From NCBI GenBank assembly GCA_947594855.1, contig CANQEL010000003.1, forward strand, positions 103,120 through 167,119: DNA of 64,000 nt, read 5' to 3'. The notes beneath the pieces were generated by a model, which was not told where the DNA came from, made no database searches, and worked only from the letters and a program-made list of their open reading frames with translations. Positions 1 through 9,856 of this stretch are shown here, piece after piece. The DNA comes from an uncultured Lachnospiraceae bacterium. GTDB lineage: Bacteria; Bacillota; Clostridia; Lachnospirales; Lachnospiraceae. The stretch's first letter is position 1; each line of letters begins with the position of its first letter. Made by a program: the position numbers and the translations under genes.

Positions 1-3000
1 TTTTATCTTAATGTTCTTTACTGTACTGCAGCCATAAAAGGCTTTTTTACCAATCTTTTTAACACTTGCCGGTATAGTTACCTTTGTAAGTTTATTACAT
101 TTATAGAATGCTTTATTTCCTATTGAAGTAACATTATTACCAATGTTTACCGTCTGCAGTTTTTTATCTCCCTTAAATGCTCCGTTAGCAATAGAAGTAA
201 CTTTATACGAAACTCCGTCTATTAATACTTCATCAGGTATAACTACCTTTTTCTTAGGAGTATCAACACTGCTGAATTCTACCGTTTCTGACTGTAAAGC
301 CGCTCCTGTTACCATATACGTAACACCTTCAACAGGAACTTTATCCCCTTCATGATGAACAGCTGTCTTGTCAGCAGGCGGAATCTCCGTAGCGCCCGGA
401 ACTTTATTTTGACTATTACCTGTGTTACTGTCTGACGGCGCCTCTGTAACAGATGGAGTTTCCGTAACCTGTGGTCCTTCGGTTGCCTTTGGTTCCTCTG
501 TTGCTTTCGGTTCTTCCGTTACCTCAGGTTTTTCTGTTGCTTTCGGCTCCTCGGTTGCTTTCGGTTCTTCCGTTACCTTTGGTTCATCTGTTACCTTAGG
601 TTCTTCTGTTGCCTGTACTTCTACATCCCTTGTTTCCTGTTTTCCACATAACGTACATGTGTGGAATTCAGTTTTTCCATCATCTGATAACTTCCAAGCA
701 TCAAATGTATGTTCATCTGTAACAGCCGTTATCTCGCTTTCAGAATATTCACACACACTGCATACATGTTGCTTAATTCCCGTATCTTTGCAGGTTGCCG
801 GTTTTATCTCTTCCCATTTTCCAAAACTGTGGCCTTCTGTCGCATCTTCTACAGTACTGCGTGACAGCTCAGCCTCGCATATCGTGCAATATACCACTTC
901 TTCGTGGGAACCAGCTTTTACACAACTTGGTAATATTTCATTTTCCTTTACCGGATCACCGGCAACATGCTCATGATCCTTTTCAGTGACTCTTACAGTA
1001 CATTTAGCACTTGAAACAGCGCTTGCGGCTCCTGTAAATGTCGTCACCTTTAAAGTATATTCTCCGGCATCCGACTGTTTTACATTATCTATAATAAGGT
1101 TCTTATCAATCTGATTAGCAAGCTGTTCCTCGCCATGATACCATTGATAAGTATGCTCTCCCGCTGAAATTTCCGGAGATAACACAAGCTCTGAACCTTC
1201 TGCAACGGTTACTTTATTCTTCAAAGTAATTTTAGCCGGCTCTGCTACAGGTAAAACAACTGTTTCATTAGCTGCTTTCTCTTTTTCAGCAACCCTCTCT
1301 GAAATAAATCTGGCATCAATAATACTTCCATTCTGTATATCCGCATAATTCAGATTAATCTGCATGTTTTTGTTAATTCCTTCAACATCTTTGTATTCAC
1401 CTGCTACATTAACTGAATCAATTACATAGCCTTCTGAAGCTTTTACCGTAACAGTTTTGCTTTCACCTTCATGCAGCGTAAGCAGACCTATTGAAGAATC
1501 ATCTGAAGTAATTGTACCGCCCTCATCATGTGACAGGATAACTGTCTTTTCAGTATTCTGCGGAACCTCTCCATGCGAATCCACAGCTGCAATTGTAAAC
1601 GGACTGAAAGATTTAACCGTAATAATAAGTCCGTAAGGTGTTACCGTAATCGGAATCTCTTCAACTCCGGTAATCTGTCCGGTATTATCATCTGTTATAT
1701 AATGATAAGCTTTAAATGTTACTCCGTTAAGGCTTGAATCATAATTAAAGCCTTTCGGGAATCCTACAGATACCCTTACTCCCTGACCTGTCCTTACAAT
1801 CTGTTTTTTGCACAATGTAAGTTTGATATTATACGTATTGCTTGACAGAATATCCTCTTCTGCAACATCAATATTATCATCTTCAAGCAGCGTTTTTTCC
1901 ATTTGCTTGCTTTGTAAAGGTGTTGTTTCAGTTGTTACAAGCGTAAGCCTGTGAGAAATTTTACTGCTGATATCTACATCTTCCATTTCTCCGCTTTCCG
2001 TATTCTTACCAATCCATCCTCCTGTAGCCACATCAGATGTGTCAATAAGCTGCGGCTGGCCAAATACGTTCCAGTCATATCCCTGTGATTTATAGGTATA
2101 TGCTGCACACCTGAAACCTGCAAGATATGTTATATTAACCAACTCACGTCCCGTCTCTTTACTTGCAATACCTTCAAAATGAAGGCTATAGAAAACACCG
2201 TCGTCAGCAAACTGGGCACTTGGTGTAAAGTCAAATTCTATTGTTCTGTCTCCGTCAAATGTAAGATGGTCAATTGTACAATATTCACCTGCCGTTACAT
2301 TATCCCGGTTATTTGAAGTAGAATTTTCAAGAACAATCTTAAAATCTTCTTTTGAACCGGTATATGCAAGTTCCTGATCATATACTGCTGTTATATGGTG
2401 GCTTTCTCCTATATATAATGTTCCGCTCATACCCGGTGTAACCTTTTGAGGATAAGGCGGCGCAACATATCCATCATAATAAGTATTCTGATATGTTTGC
2501 GTCATAGCTGCAAACAGTGCAGGGTTGGTACCATAATAGCTACAGTAAAGACTTCCTTTTCTTACGGCTTCTACCGAAACATCCGGAGCTACATTCGTAA
2601 CAGCAAACTGCGCCAGCTGAAGGTGCGGCATATAGAATTTCAGATAGCTTTCTCCCATGCTGCTGTCATATCCCTTATCACCTTTCTGCATCTCCAAATC
2701 TAAACTATACATCTCAGGGCATACATATCCCCAGTCACTGTATTCCAGACTATTTTCATCATTAGATATTGCAAACCTTGCAACAATATATTCACCATTT
2801 TTTGCATTATCAGTGTAATTCATCCCTTTATAACTTACAAGCATTGTTCCTGACTTAATCACACCATCTTTTGCCTCAATATAGGAATCTTCACAAAGTT
2901 TTACTTTAAAATCACCGTCATTGTAAAACTCTACTCCTCTCAATGCTTCCTGATTAAGTATTGGATATGAAAATTCATAATTTGCTGCAGACATAACTCC

Positions 3001-4014
3001 CTGCGGAATGTGGTGCGCTGCCAAGTCATTTTCTCCTACAAGCAGGTACTGTTCTGTTTCAGCACCGCTTTTTTTCTCATTACTATATTCACCCATTCTG
3101 TCCTTAACCCTTGGGTCATCATGTGTAACGTCAACACCATACCATATTCCGTCAATCTCAACATAATTCCATATATGTTCACCGACTTCAGTCTGTGATG
3201 CGCGGTAAACTCCATATACGCATACACAAGGAATATCCAGTCTGTCTAAAACAGCTTTAAATGCCCTTGTATAGGCTTCACATACACCTTCTCCATATAT
3301 AAGACTGTCATAAGCTGTTCTGGAATTGCAATTTTCATTCGTAACCTCATCTTCATATTTATATATCATATGCTCTACGATATACTTATGAACTGCTTCA
3401 GTCATAGTCTTGGCAGGTGATTCATTTTCCCTTCCCGAAGCAGGTTTTGCTGCTTTTGCAATATCAACAACCTCATTTACTGCTTCTTCATATTTTACAA
3501 CAGCTTCCTCAATATTACCCGGTTCAAAACCCGGCATAAAATAATTATCTCTCTTGCCTGCGCCAAGATATCCATGGAAACCTGCGCTGTCCTTCTTAAC
3601 TCTTATGGATATTGCAGAAAAATCAACATAAAATACATCAGGGAAATCATTCTCGAATGCATCTCTTGCTGCTCCCATATCGTTTAACAGCTGCTGATTT
3701 CCTTCCAGCGCATAACTGGTAACCTGCTCCTCTGTTACATAACCGTTTTCAAGCAAATCACAGTCCTCGCCACGCTTAAAGGAACCGTCTTTATACATAT
3801 TGTACATTGCGTCGTACAGTTTTTTTGCTTCCGGAGTCAGCTGATAGTAAAAATACCTGTACTCATTTTCCCCGTTATCCTCCGCGGCAACTGATATGCC
3901 TGAATCTGTTGTTTCCTTTGCTGACACATTTACCACAGCCGCAATATTATATGGAATACACATAACGACTGCTAATGATGTAGCTAAAATTCTTTTTAAA
4001 GCTTTCATTTTCAT
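1..4014 (-). CDS. Large secreted surface protein, C-terminus off the left edge: signal peptide, transglutaminase-like domain, Ig-like/HYR-like regions, Pro-Thr-Glu repeat linker, C-terminal BspA-type LRR_5
   Basis: Not in the ORF track because no stop occurs before the window edge. ATG at 4014 preceded by GGAGGAC. Signal peptide MKMKALKRILATSLAVVMCIPYNIAAVVNVSA. Transglutaminase-like ...CVCVYGVYRASQTEVGEHIWNYVEIDGIWYGVD... LRR_5-like ...FKGDKKLQTVNIGNNVTSIGNKAFYKCNKL... Frame checked at codons ending at 3231 and 90. Confidence 0.88.
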   Translation of the reverse strand, partial: MKMKALKRILATSLAVVMCIPYNIAAVVNVSAKETTDSGISVAAEDNGENEYRYFYYQLTPEAKKLYDAMYNMYKDGSFKRGEDCDLLENGYVTEEQVTSYALEGNQQLLNDMGAARDAFENDFPDVFYVDFSAISIRVKKDSAGFHGYLGAGKRDNYFMPGFEPGNIEEAVVKYEEAVNEVVDIAKAAKPASGRENESPAKTMTEAVHKYIVEHMIYKYEDEVTNENCNSRTAYDSLIYGEGVCEAYTRAFKAVLDRLDIPCVCVYGVYRASQTEVGEHIWNYVEIDGIWYGVDVTHDDPRVKDRMGEYSNEKKSGAETEQYLLVGENDLAAHHIPQGVMSAANYEFSYPILNQEALRGVEFYNDGDFKVKLCEDSYIEAKDGVIKSGTMLVSYKGMNYTDNAKNGEYIVARFAISNDENSLEYSDWGYVCPEMYSLDLEMQKGDKGYDSSMGESYLKFYMPHLQLAQFAVTNVAPDVSVEAVRKGSLYCSYYGTNPALFAAMTQTYQNTYYDGYVAPPYPQKVTPGMSGTLYIGESHHITAVYDQELAYTGSKEDFKIVLENSTSNNRDNVTAGEYCTIDHLTFDGDRTIEFDFTPSAQFADDGVFYSLHFEGIASKETGRELVNITYLAGFRCAAYTYKSQGYDWNVFGQPQLIDTSDVATGGWIGKNTESGEMEDVDISSKISHRLTLVTTETTPLQSKQMEKTLLEDDNIDVAEEDILSSNTYNIKLTLCKKQIVRTGQGVRVSVGFPKGFNYDSSLNGVTFKAYHYITDDNTGQITGVEEIPITVTPYGLIITVKSFSPFTIAAVDSHGEVPQNTEKTVILSHDEGGTITSDDSSIGLLTLHEGESKTVTVKASEGYVIDSVNVAGEYKDVEGINKNMQINLNYADIQNGSIIDARFISERVAEKEKAANETVVLPVAEPAKITLKNKVTVAEGSELVLSPEISAGEHTYQWYHGEEQLANQIDKNLIIDNVKQSDAGEYTLKVTTFTGAASAVSSAKCTVRVTEKDHEHVAGDPVKENEILPSCVKAGSHEEVVYCTICEAELSRSTVEDATEGHSFGKWEEIKPATCKDTGIKQHVCSVCEYSESEITAVTDEHTFDAWKLSDDGKTEFHTCTLCGKQETRDVEVQATEEPKVTDEPKVTEEPKATEEPKATEKPEVTEEPKATEEPKATEGPQVTETPSVTEAPSDSNTGNSQNKVPGATEIPPADKTAVHHEGDKVPVEGVTYMVTGAALQSETVEFSSVDTPKKKVVIPDEVLIDGVSYKVTSIANGAFKGDKKLQTVNIGNNVTSIGNKAFYKCNKLTKVTIPASVKKIGKKAFYGCSTVKNIKIK
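430..625 (-). repeat. Degenerate 18-bp tandem repeat encoding (T/A)EEPK(A/V) Pro-Thr-Glu linker
   Basis: Iterated ggttcttccgtta/tgccttt units on +; minus strand reads EEPKVTEEPKATEEPKATE... Confidence 0.85.
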
Positions 4015-4085
4015 GTCCTCCTATTTTTTATTCAGGAAAATAACTTAATTCCGAATCTTAGCCGATTTATTCCATATGATATACA

Positions 4086-4118
4086 AAATAAAAATCGCCC
4101 ACACCAAAAGCAGACGAC
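4086..4118 (-). terminator. Probable intrinsic terminator of the riboswitch expression platform
   Basis: Minus strand TCGTCTGCTTTTGGTGTGGGCGATTTTTATTTT. The TCGTCT arm overlaps the CGTCT of an alternative AGACG/CGTCT hairpin next to the aptamer. Confidence 0.65.
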
Positions 4119-4129
4119 TTTAAGCGTCT

Positions 4130-4207
4130 AATTCGGCAACCGGCTGTCATAGTCCCAAGACCTTAGACCCCTGGCTTTGCGTCCCTGCTTTTCAACAAGT
4201 TTGCTAT
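4130..4207 (-). promoter_or_regulatory. Cyclic-di-GMP-I (GEMM-I) riboswitch aptamer
   Basis: Minus strand: AATAGCAAACTTGTTGAAAAGCAGGGACGCAAAGCCAGGGGTCTAAGGTCTTGGGACTATGACAGCCGGTTGCCGAATT. Matches GEMM-I hallmarks GGGACGCAAAGCC..GGGTCTAAGG..ATGACAGCCGG.TGCCG. Confidence 0.93.
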
Positions 4208-4312
4208 TATCGTTAAACTTATTTTGTTAATTTCCTAGCACTATTCTATGAATTACATATGCCAATGTCAAGTGTTTTTTCAAAAATTTCCCATTGTTTA
4301 TTTTTATTTTAA

Positions 4313-4768
4313 ATATACCGGAACATTTACGATGCTTCTGTAGGTACAGAAGAACTGGCACATCTTGAAATTGTTGCTTCTATTATTCATCAGCTTACAA
4401 AAGATCTTACTCCTGACCAGATAGCTGCATCAGGCTTTGACAAATACTATGTAGACCATACGCTTGGAATATGGCCTCAGGCAGCCGGTGGAATTCCTTT
4501 CAATGCGTGTGAATTCCAGTGCAAAGGGGACCCTCTTACAGATTTGTATGAAGATATGGCAGCAGAACAGAAAGCAAGAAGCACCTATGACAATATTCTC
4601 AGACTCGTTAAAGATCCTGAAGTTGCCGACCCTATACGTTTCCTTCGTGAACGTGAGATTGTGCATTTCCAGCGTTTCGGCGAAGCACTCAGAAGGGTTC
4701 AGGATACTCTTAATCCTAAAAACTTTTATGCTTACAATCCTTCAATTGATAAAAACAGCTGTAAATAA
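4313..4768 (+). pseudogene. N-terminally truncated CotJC/manganese-catalase family gene
   Basis: Frame reads ...YNIYDASVGTEELAHLEIVASIIHQLTKDL...GGIPFNACEFQCKGDPLTDLYEDMAAEQKARSTYDNILRLVKDPEVADPIRFLREREIVHFQRFGEALR...; in-frame TAA at 4310; no start before the conserved TEELAHLE motif. Confidence 0.82.
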
Positions 4769-4783
4769 ATATTGAAGTCAGAA

Positions 4784-4824
4784 AAAAACAGACAGCATAT
4801 AAGGCATACACCTTTTATGCTGTC
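4784..4824 (-). terminator. Intrinsic terminator downstream of the cytoplasmic GH43 gene
   Basis: GACAGCATA...TATGCTGTC stem; minus-strand stem followed by TGTTTTTTT. Confidence 0.8.
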
Positions 4825-4847
4825 TTTCATCTGAATTTATGATACGG

Positions 4848-6308
4848 CTAATCCAGGCTCCATGATTCCAGACCCAGTACTGCATCTGCATTATCCGATT
4901 CATATAAAATAAATATATCAAAAACACCATCGAGGTTTTTTTCTATCTGTGTTTTCAGCATTACAGCAGAATCCGACTCAGGCACATCTATGGCTGCAAT
5001 AACATTATCCTCACCGAGTCCGCCTGCATATAACTTCACTTTACCTTTAGAATTACTATTAATAACATTTATTACAAATTCATTTGTCTTATCACTGCAC
5101 AGATTCACGCTGTCAAGTCCTACAAAACTTCGCGTACCTCCAAACACAAGCTCCTGCGCTGCTTCTCCGGCAGTTTTTACGCCTTCTCCCCATGCAAACG
5201 CCCTGTTTGCCTTATAAGGGTTATAATTCTTTATGGGGTTCTTTATACCGGCCCTCGTCATTTTCTCAACAACAATCGAACCATCATCTTTTACTGAAAC
5301 CAAATCAATATACGTTGTCCTGTAAGCGCAGCCTGTTTCAGCGTTAAACTTCAATCCCAAATCTATCTCATACTGCGGCGTATGATAAAACATATACAAT
5401 TTATCCTGAATCTGGAGCATACAGTGATGATTATTTCCCCACGCACCGGTTGAGAAATCCTCACTCTGTCCCGGATTCTTCATAATTATTCCCTTATATT
5501 CAAATGGTCCCATAGGCTTATCACTTACCATATAAGCAATCTGAGCCTTTCCGTCTGCCCTTTCAGCGGCATCTGACCAGTTTGTACAGTAACTGTAATA
5601 ATATTTTCCATTAATTTTATTAATTCCTGAATCCTCAAAAAGATAAGGAGCATCTATCAGTACAGGTTCTCCGTCTATCCCTGTCATGTCAGCATTAAGT
5701 TTTGCAACACGTGCAGTTCTTGGGTTTATATCTTTTCCATCCGGAACCCCTCCGCCAAAATATATATACGCCGTTCCATCCTCTTCTACCAATACTGCCG
5801 GGTCAAACAGCCACAGTACATCTTCGCATCCGGGCATATCATGTGTAATCATAGGCCTCCCTATCGGGTCAGTCCAGGGACCGGTTGGTGAATCAGAAGT
5901 AAGAACACCTATACTTGAAGCTGAATTCGCAAAATATAAAAAGAATTTAATTACCATCTCTCCTGTAACTTTATCCGGCACTTTATTATAACATACAGCC
6001 GGAGCCCATGAATTAGCCGCCCATTTTGCTATTCCTTTTTTTCCTTTTTTATCATCATCCGCAATCTGGATTTCACCTTCATCTGTCCAGTTCAGCATAT
6101 CCTCAGATGATATACAATTAATGCTTTTTATATTACTATATTCATTTTTCGGATATATTCCATCACCGGAAATAAGGCTGTCTGAATCATTGCTTCCATA
6201 TACATACACCTTTCCCTCATAGTATACAGCATATGGATCAGCCATAAATCTCTGGGCAATAATCGGATTATTGTCACCAATTTTCTTTTTAATATTTATA
6301 GAATTCAT
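4848..6308 (-). CDS. Glycoside hydrolase family 43 (arabinosidase/xylosidase-type), no signal peptide
   Basis: IIAQRFMADPYAVYYEGKVYVYGSND..., WAPAVCYNK, GCEDVLWLFDPAVLVEEDGTAYIYFGGG, AWGNNHHCMLQIQDKLYMFYHTP. RBS GGAGGAGATGT supports ATG at 6308 (MNSINIKKK) rather than the 6356 start in the ORF track. Confidence 0.88.
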   Translation of the reverse strand: MNSINIKKKIGDNNPIIAQRFMADPYAVYYEGKVYVYGSNDSDSLISGDGIYPKNEYSNIKSINCISSEDMLNWTDEGEIQIADDDKKGKKGIAKWAANSWAPAVCYNKVPDKVTGEMVIKFFLYFANSASSIGVLTSDSPTGPWTDPIGRPMITHDMPGCEDVLWLFDPAVLVEEDGTAYIYFGGGVPDGKDINPRTARVAKLNADMTGIDGEPVLIDAPYLFEDSGINKINGKYYYSYCTNWSDAAERADGKAQIAYMVSDKPMGPFEYKGIIMKNPGQSEDFSTGAWGNNHHCMLQIQDKLYMFYHTPQYEIDLGLKFNAETGCAYRTTYIDLVSVKDDGSIVVEKMTRAGIKNPIKNYNPYKANRAFAWGEGVKTAGEAAQELVFGGTRSFVGLDSVNLCSDKTNEFVINVINSNSKGKVKLYAGGLGEDNVIAAIDVPESDSAVMLKTQIEKNLDGVFDIFILYESDNADAVLGLESWSLD

Positions 6309-6406
6309 ACATCTCCTCCAAAATAATAATTTGTATACAACAGCAGGTGTAAGCATACATACTCACACCTGCATTGATAATTATATGATTTCTTTTAACC
6401 CGGATA

Positions 6407-8542
6407 TTAGTTCAATATAGCTGCCTTATAGTAATCAAAATCAACATATCCGCCGGCTTCAGATGTAGCATAATTAGTAAGCCATGTTCTTGTACCCATA
6501 AATGTTGTTTTTGTTGAAAAACCTATTTTAAGCTGTTTTCCAATCTTAGTCCAACTCTGTCCGTCAAGGCTGTAATAAAAATCGGCAGTGTCAGCTCTGG
6601 TATTACCTGTATTAAAATGATATTCAATCTTAAGATATACCGGCATGTCACCGTCTACCTTATCAGCCGTTTCGTTTTCAGTAATTCCATCAGTATTTGC
6701 CGGTCTATTTTCATTACATGAACCGCTTCCCTGGAATACATATCTGCTGCCATCTGTATCGCATTTGACTCCAACCATTCCATAATCGCTTCCCACGGCA
6801 ACCAGTCCTGCATAATCTCCCGGTTTCATACCGCTTGTAATTATTGAAGTCTCAGAAACATATCCCGGTCCGACAGTTCTCTGCGTAAGCGAATTCCTTG
6901 CGAACCATACATTGTTGCATGTACGGCCGTTTCTAATTCTGTAATAACCCGGATTCTCTGTTACTGACCAATTATCATTGTCAGGATTGTGATTCCACTG
7001 CCATACAAGCTTAAGCTTATCGCCCTCTGCATATGTGAAATCATCATCACCTGTTATATAATTTTCTTTATCGCTCTTATTAAGCCTTATAGTAAGAGGC
7101 TCGGTCACTTTATCTGCCGTACTCTGACAGGATACAAATTCATCATTCTTATTATAGTAACCCATCATTGGCCAGTCTTTATAATTATGCTCTTCACCCT
7201 GGTCATCAGTATAAGAATAATCCCAGTTTACTGCAAGAATAGAAGGTATACGTCCTACAGCGTCATGATCCTGGAAAAGTATTCCATACCAGTCGCCGTA
7301 TATTGTATCAACTATACCGCCCTGCGCAATTCCTGTTCCGTATTCATATGTCGACCCCTGGAATACAATCTGTTCTTCCCAGTCCGAAGGTTCACTGTCA
7401 AGAAGCTTTTTGCTTCTGTAACATACCTCTGTACGGAACCATCCTGTTGAAGGAGATGCAATAATCATAAGATAATAGTAATCACCTATCTTGTATGCAT
7501 GTACGCCTTCCCAAAGTCCCCATGTCGAAGGCTGTGGAAAAAGCACCTTCCTGTCGCCGACTTTTTCTACTGTTCCCATATTAAACAGACGACTATCATC
7601 GGCTGCCTCTTCGCTAAGGGCTATCTCCTGTAATGACGAACCCGCATATATTACATACATATGACCGTCGTCAAACAGAAGCGCCGGATCATGGAAACTG
7701 TCTTTGATGAAATATCCGTTCCATTCTCCATTTTCAATATCATCTGTCGTAAATACGAAGAATCCATATCCGTTACTGTTAAATATTACATAAAACTTTC
7801 CTTCGTAATACCTTATTGCTGCCGCCCATGAACCGTTTCCATATACCTGCTTTCCGTTCTCAAGGTTATTGGCATCATCATCAAACAGGGTATCGTATAC
7901 ATAATTAACTATTTCCCAATGAACAAGGTCTGTGGATTTCATTATCGGAGCTCCCGGACACATATTCATTGTTGTACTCACCATGTAATAATTACCGCCT
8001 ACACGGATAAAATCACAGTCAGGCACATCTGAGAATACCGTAGGATACTCTGCTACCGTAAGGTTATTCATATCAAGCGACGGAACAGGCGTTTCTGTAG
8101 GTTCCGCCGTAGGTCCGCTATTTGTGGGAGATGGTACAGGTTCATTCACTACAGGTGTTGTAGGAACAGGAGCCGGCTGGTTAATATCTCCCGGTGTTAC
8201 CTTAACCTTACATTTCAATGTCTTCTTTGAAGCACCTGACATTGCAACTGTGGCTTTGATAACAGCACTTCCTTTTTTCTTAGCTGTTATAACGGCCTTA
8301 TTGCTGCCCTTTTTCTTAACTGAAGCCACCTTTGTCTTTGTGGATTTCCATTTAATACTTTTTATTTTTTTGCCAACTACTTTAATAGTTTTTTTGTTTC
8401 CTGCAGCCATATTAAGCTTTGTTTTATTAAGTTTTACTTTACCTGCCGCATCTGCGGGAACTGTTACAACTATAAGAGACAGCGCCATGGCACATATAGA
8501 TATGCCTGCAACAGCTTTCTGTAATTTCTTTTTCAAGTCCAT
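6407..8542 (-). CDS. Secreted GH43-family glycosidase with N-terminal Ig-like (BIG2) domain and Pro/Thr linker
   Basis: Signal peptide MDLKKKLQKAVAGISICAMALSLIVVTVPADAA; Big2-like KVKLNKTKLNMAAGNKKTIKV...; GH43-like VFSDVPDCDFIRVGGNYYMVSTTMNMCPGAPIMKSTDLVHWEIVNYVYD... Confidence 0.9.
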   Translation of the reverse strand: MDLKKKLQKAVAGISICAMALSLIVVTVPADAAGKVKLNKTKLNMAAGNKKTIKVVGKKIKSIKWKSTKTKVASVKKKGSNKAVITAKKKGSAVIKATVAMSGASKKTLKCKVKVTPGDINQPAPVPTTPVVNEPVPSPTNSGPTAEPTETPVPSLDMNNLTVAEYPTVFSDVPDCDFIRVGGNYYMVSTTMNMCPGAPIMKSTDLVHWEIVNYVYDTLFDDDANNLENGKQVYGNGSWAAAIRYYEGKFYVIFNSNGYGFFVFTTDDIENGEWNGYFIKDSFHDPALLFDDGHMYVIYAGSSLQEIALSEEAADDSRLFNMGTVEKVGDRKVLFPQPSTWGLWEGVHAYKIGDYYYLMIIASPSTGWFRTEVCYRSKKLLDSEPSDWEEQIVFQGSTYEYGTGIAQGGIVDTIYGDWYGILFQDHDAVGRIPSILAVNWDYSYTDDQGEEHNYKDWPMMGYYNKNDEFVSCQSTADKVTEPLTIRLNKSDKENYITGDDDFTYAEGDKLKLVWQWNHNPDNDNWSVTENPGYYRIRNGRTCNNVWFARNSLTQRTVGPGYVSETSIITSGMKPGDYAGLVAVGSDYGMVGVKCDTDGSRYVFQGSGSCNENRPANTDGITENETADKVDGDMPVYLKIEYHFNTGNTRADTADFYYSLDGQSWTKIGKQLKIGFSTKTTFMGTRTWLTNYATSEAGGYVDFDYYKAAILN

Positions 8543-8592
8543 AAATTAATATACCTCCAATTGGCAATAACCCCTTTTCTACATTACGTTAT

Positions 8593-9723
8593 TTATTTAA
8601 TCTTTGCCTTTGTTGGAAGTCCTGCTTTTTTAAGAAGTTTCTTATATGCCTTCTTTTTAGCCTTTGGAACCTTTACTGTCGCTTTCTTGCTGATACCTTT
8701 AAATGCTTTCTTGCCAATCTTAAGAGAATTTGATTTAATGGTAATCTTCTTAAGCGAACTGCAGTTAGCAAATGCACTCTTGCCAATAGTCGTCACATTT
8801 GCGCCTATGGTAAGATTTTTAATATCAGAATCCTGGAACGCCTTGGCATTAATAGTCGTTACCTTATATGCACGTTCCTCAATAGTTACTGTATCAGGAA
8901 TATTAAGTTTCTTTCCTGCTTCTCCGCCTATAACAGCTACAGTATCATTATCTATAACCTTGTAATCAATATTTCCAACTGTCTCTTCATAACCCGGTTC
9001 AAGATACTCCGGTGCCGGTTCTGCAGGAGTTTCTACAGCATCTGGTGCATCTGTCTGCTGTACAGGCGGTACTGTAGATGCAGGCGCCTTCGTAGGTTCA
9101 ACATAATCTCTAATTGAGAAATTATCAATATAATATTCTTCTTTATTCGGATCTTCATACGCATTATTCACATGCTCCTGCGTTGCTTCCGGATATGCAA
9201 ATTCAAGATAAACAAAATCCTGCTCCTTGTCATATGTAAAATCAATGCTTATCCTTTCCCATTCATTCATTGGAGCCGCATTAGGCTGTCCATACTGGGT
9301 ATAGTCAGGCATTGTATGTACAATACACGCTCTGTTAGTACCATACTCGCCCTTTGATGTCGTTGTTTCGCCATTCTCATGATAAATATCAAACGTAATA
9401 GTATATTTCTTACCAACCTCAAGCTTGCCAATCTTGCATGCAAAAACTGCGTTTTCCCAATAACCGGTACGGTTAGAAACCTTTATACAGTTACCTGACT
9501 CCGTACTTCCTCCGTAATTGCTATTCATACCTTCTACAAGTGTAAGTGTACAGCCGTTTCCGTATATGCCTGCATCCTTATCTTCCGTGAATCCATTATC
9601 AAAATTATCACTGTAAATATCTCCTGCAGCTACGGCTTTGTTAGCATTGCCACTAACAATCATGCCTGATACAAAGCAGATTGCTGCGCATCCTGCTATT
9701 GCCTTAAATAGTTTTTTCCTCAT
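8593..9723 (-). CDS. Secreted carbohydrate-binding (CBM4_9-like) protein with C-terminal LRR_5
   Basis: MRKKLFKAIAGCAAICFVSGMIVSGNANKAVAA signal; DNFDNGFTEDKDAGIYGNGCTLTLVEG...YENAVFACKIGKLEVGKKYTITFDIYHENG-type CBM; C-term ...TTIGKSAFANCSSLKKITIKS. Confidence 0.82.
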   Translation of the reverse strand: MRKKLFKAIAGCAAICFVSGMIVSGNANKAVAAGDIYSDNFDNGFTEDKDAGIYGNGCTLTLVEGMNSNYGGSTESGNCIKVSNRTGYWENAVFACKIGKLEVGKKYTITFDIYHENGETTTSKGEYGTNRACIVHTMPDYTQYGQPNAAPMNEWERISIDFTYDKEQDFVYLEFAYPEATQEHVNNAYEDPNKEEYYIDNFSIRDYVEPTKAPASTVPPVQQTDAPDAVETPAEPAPEYLEPGYEETVGNIDYKVIDNDTVAVIGGEAGKKLNIPDTVTIEERAYKVTTINAKAFQDSDIKNLTIGANVTTIGKSAFANCSSLKKITIKSNSLKIGKKAFKGISKKATVKVPKAKKKAYKKLLKKAGLPTKAKIK

Positions 9724-9800
9724 TATGCTTACCTCCATAAATTTTATATTATAGTATCAAATACTAATAATTAATTATAACATACACGCCATAGCGTGGA

Positions 9801-9835
9801 TATGTACATTATTCTTGCATATATGGACATTATTC
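9801..9835 (-). promoter_or_regulatory. Pair of direct repeats TATGKACATTATTC, 21-bp spacing; candidate AraC/YesN-type operator
   Basis: tatgtacattattc at 9801 and tatggacattattc at 9822, upstream of the 9723 start. Confidence 0.45.
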
Positions 9836-9856
9836 GTATAAATTATTTTCATTATA

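Noticed and set aside
430-625. Possible CRISPR-like repeat array
   Set aside because: 18-bp in-frame units without spacers; coding linker repeat.
422-976. + strand Gly/Ser/Val repeat ORF (GSSVAFGSSV...)
   Set aside because: Antisense shadow of the Pro-Thr-Glu linker of the real minus-strand surface protein.
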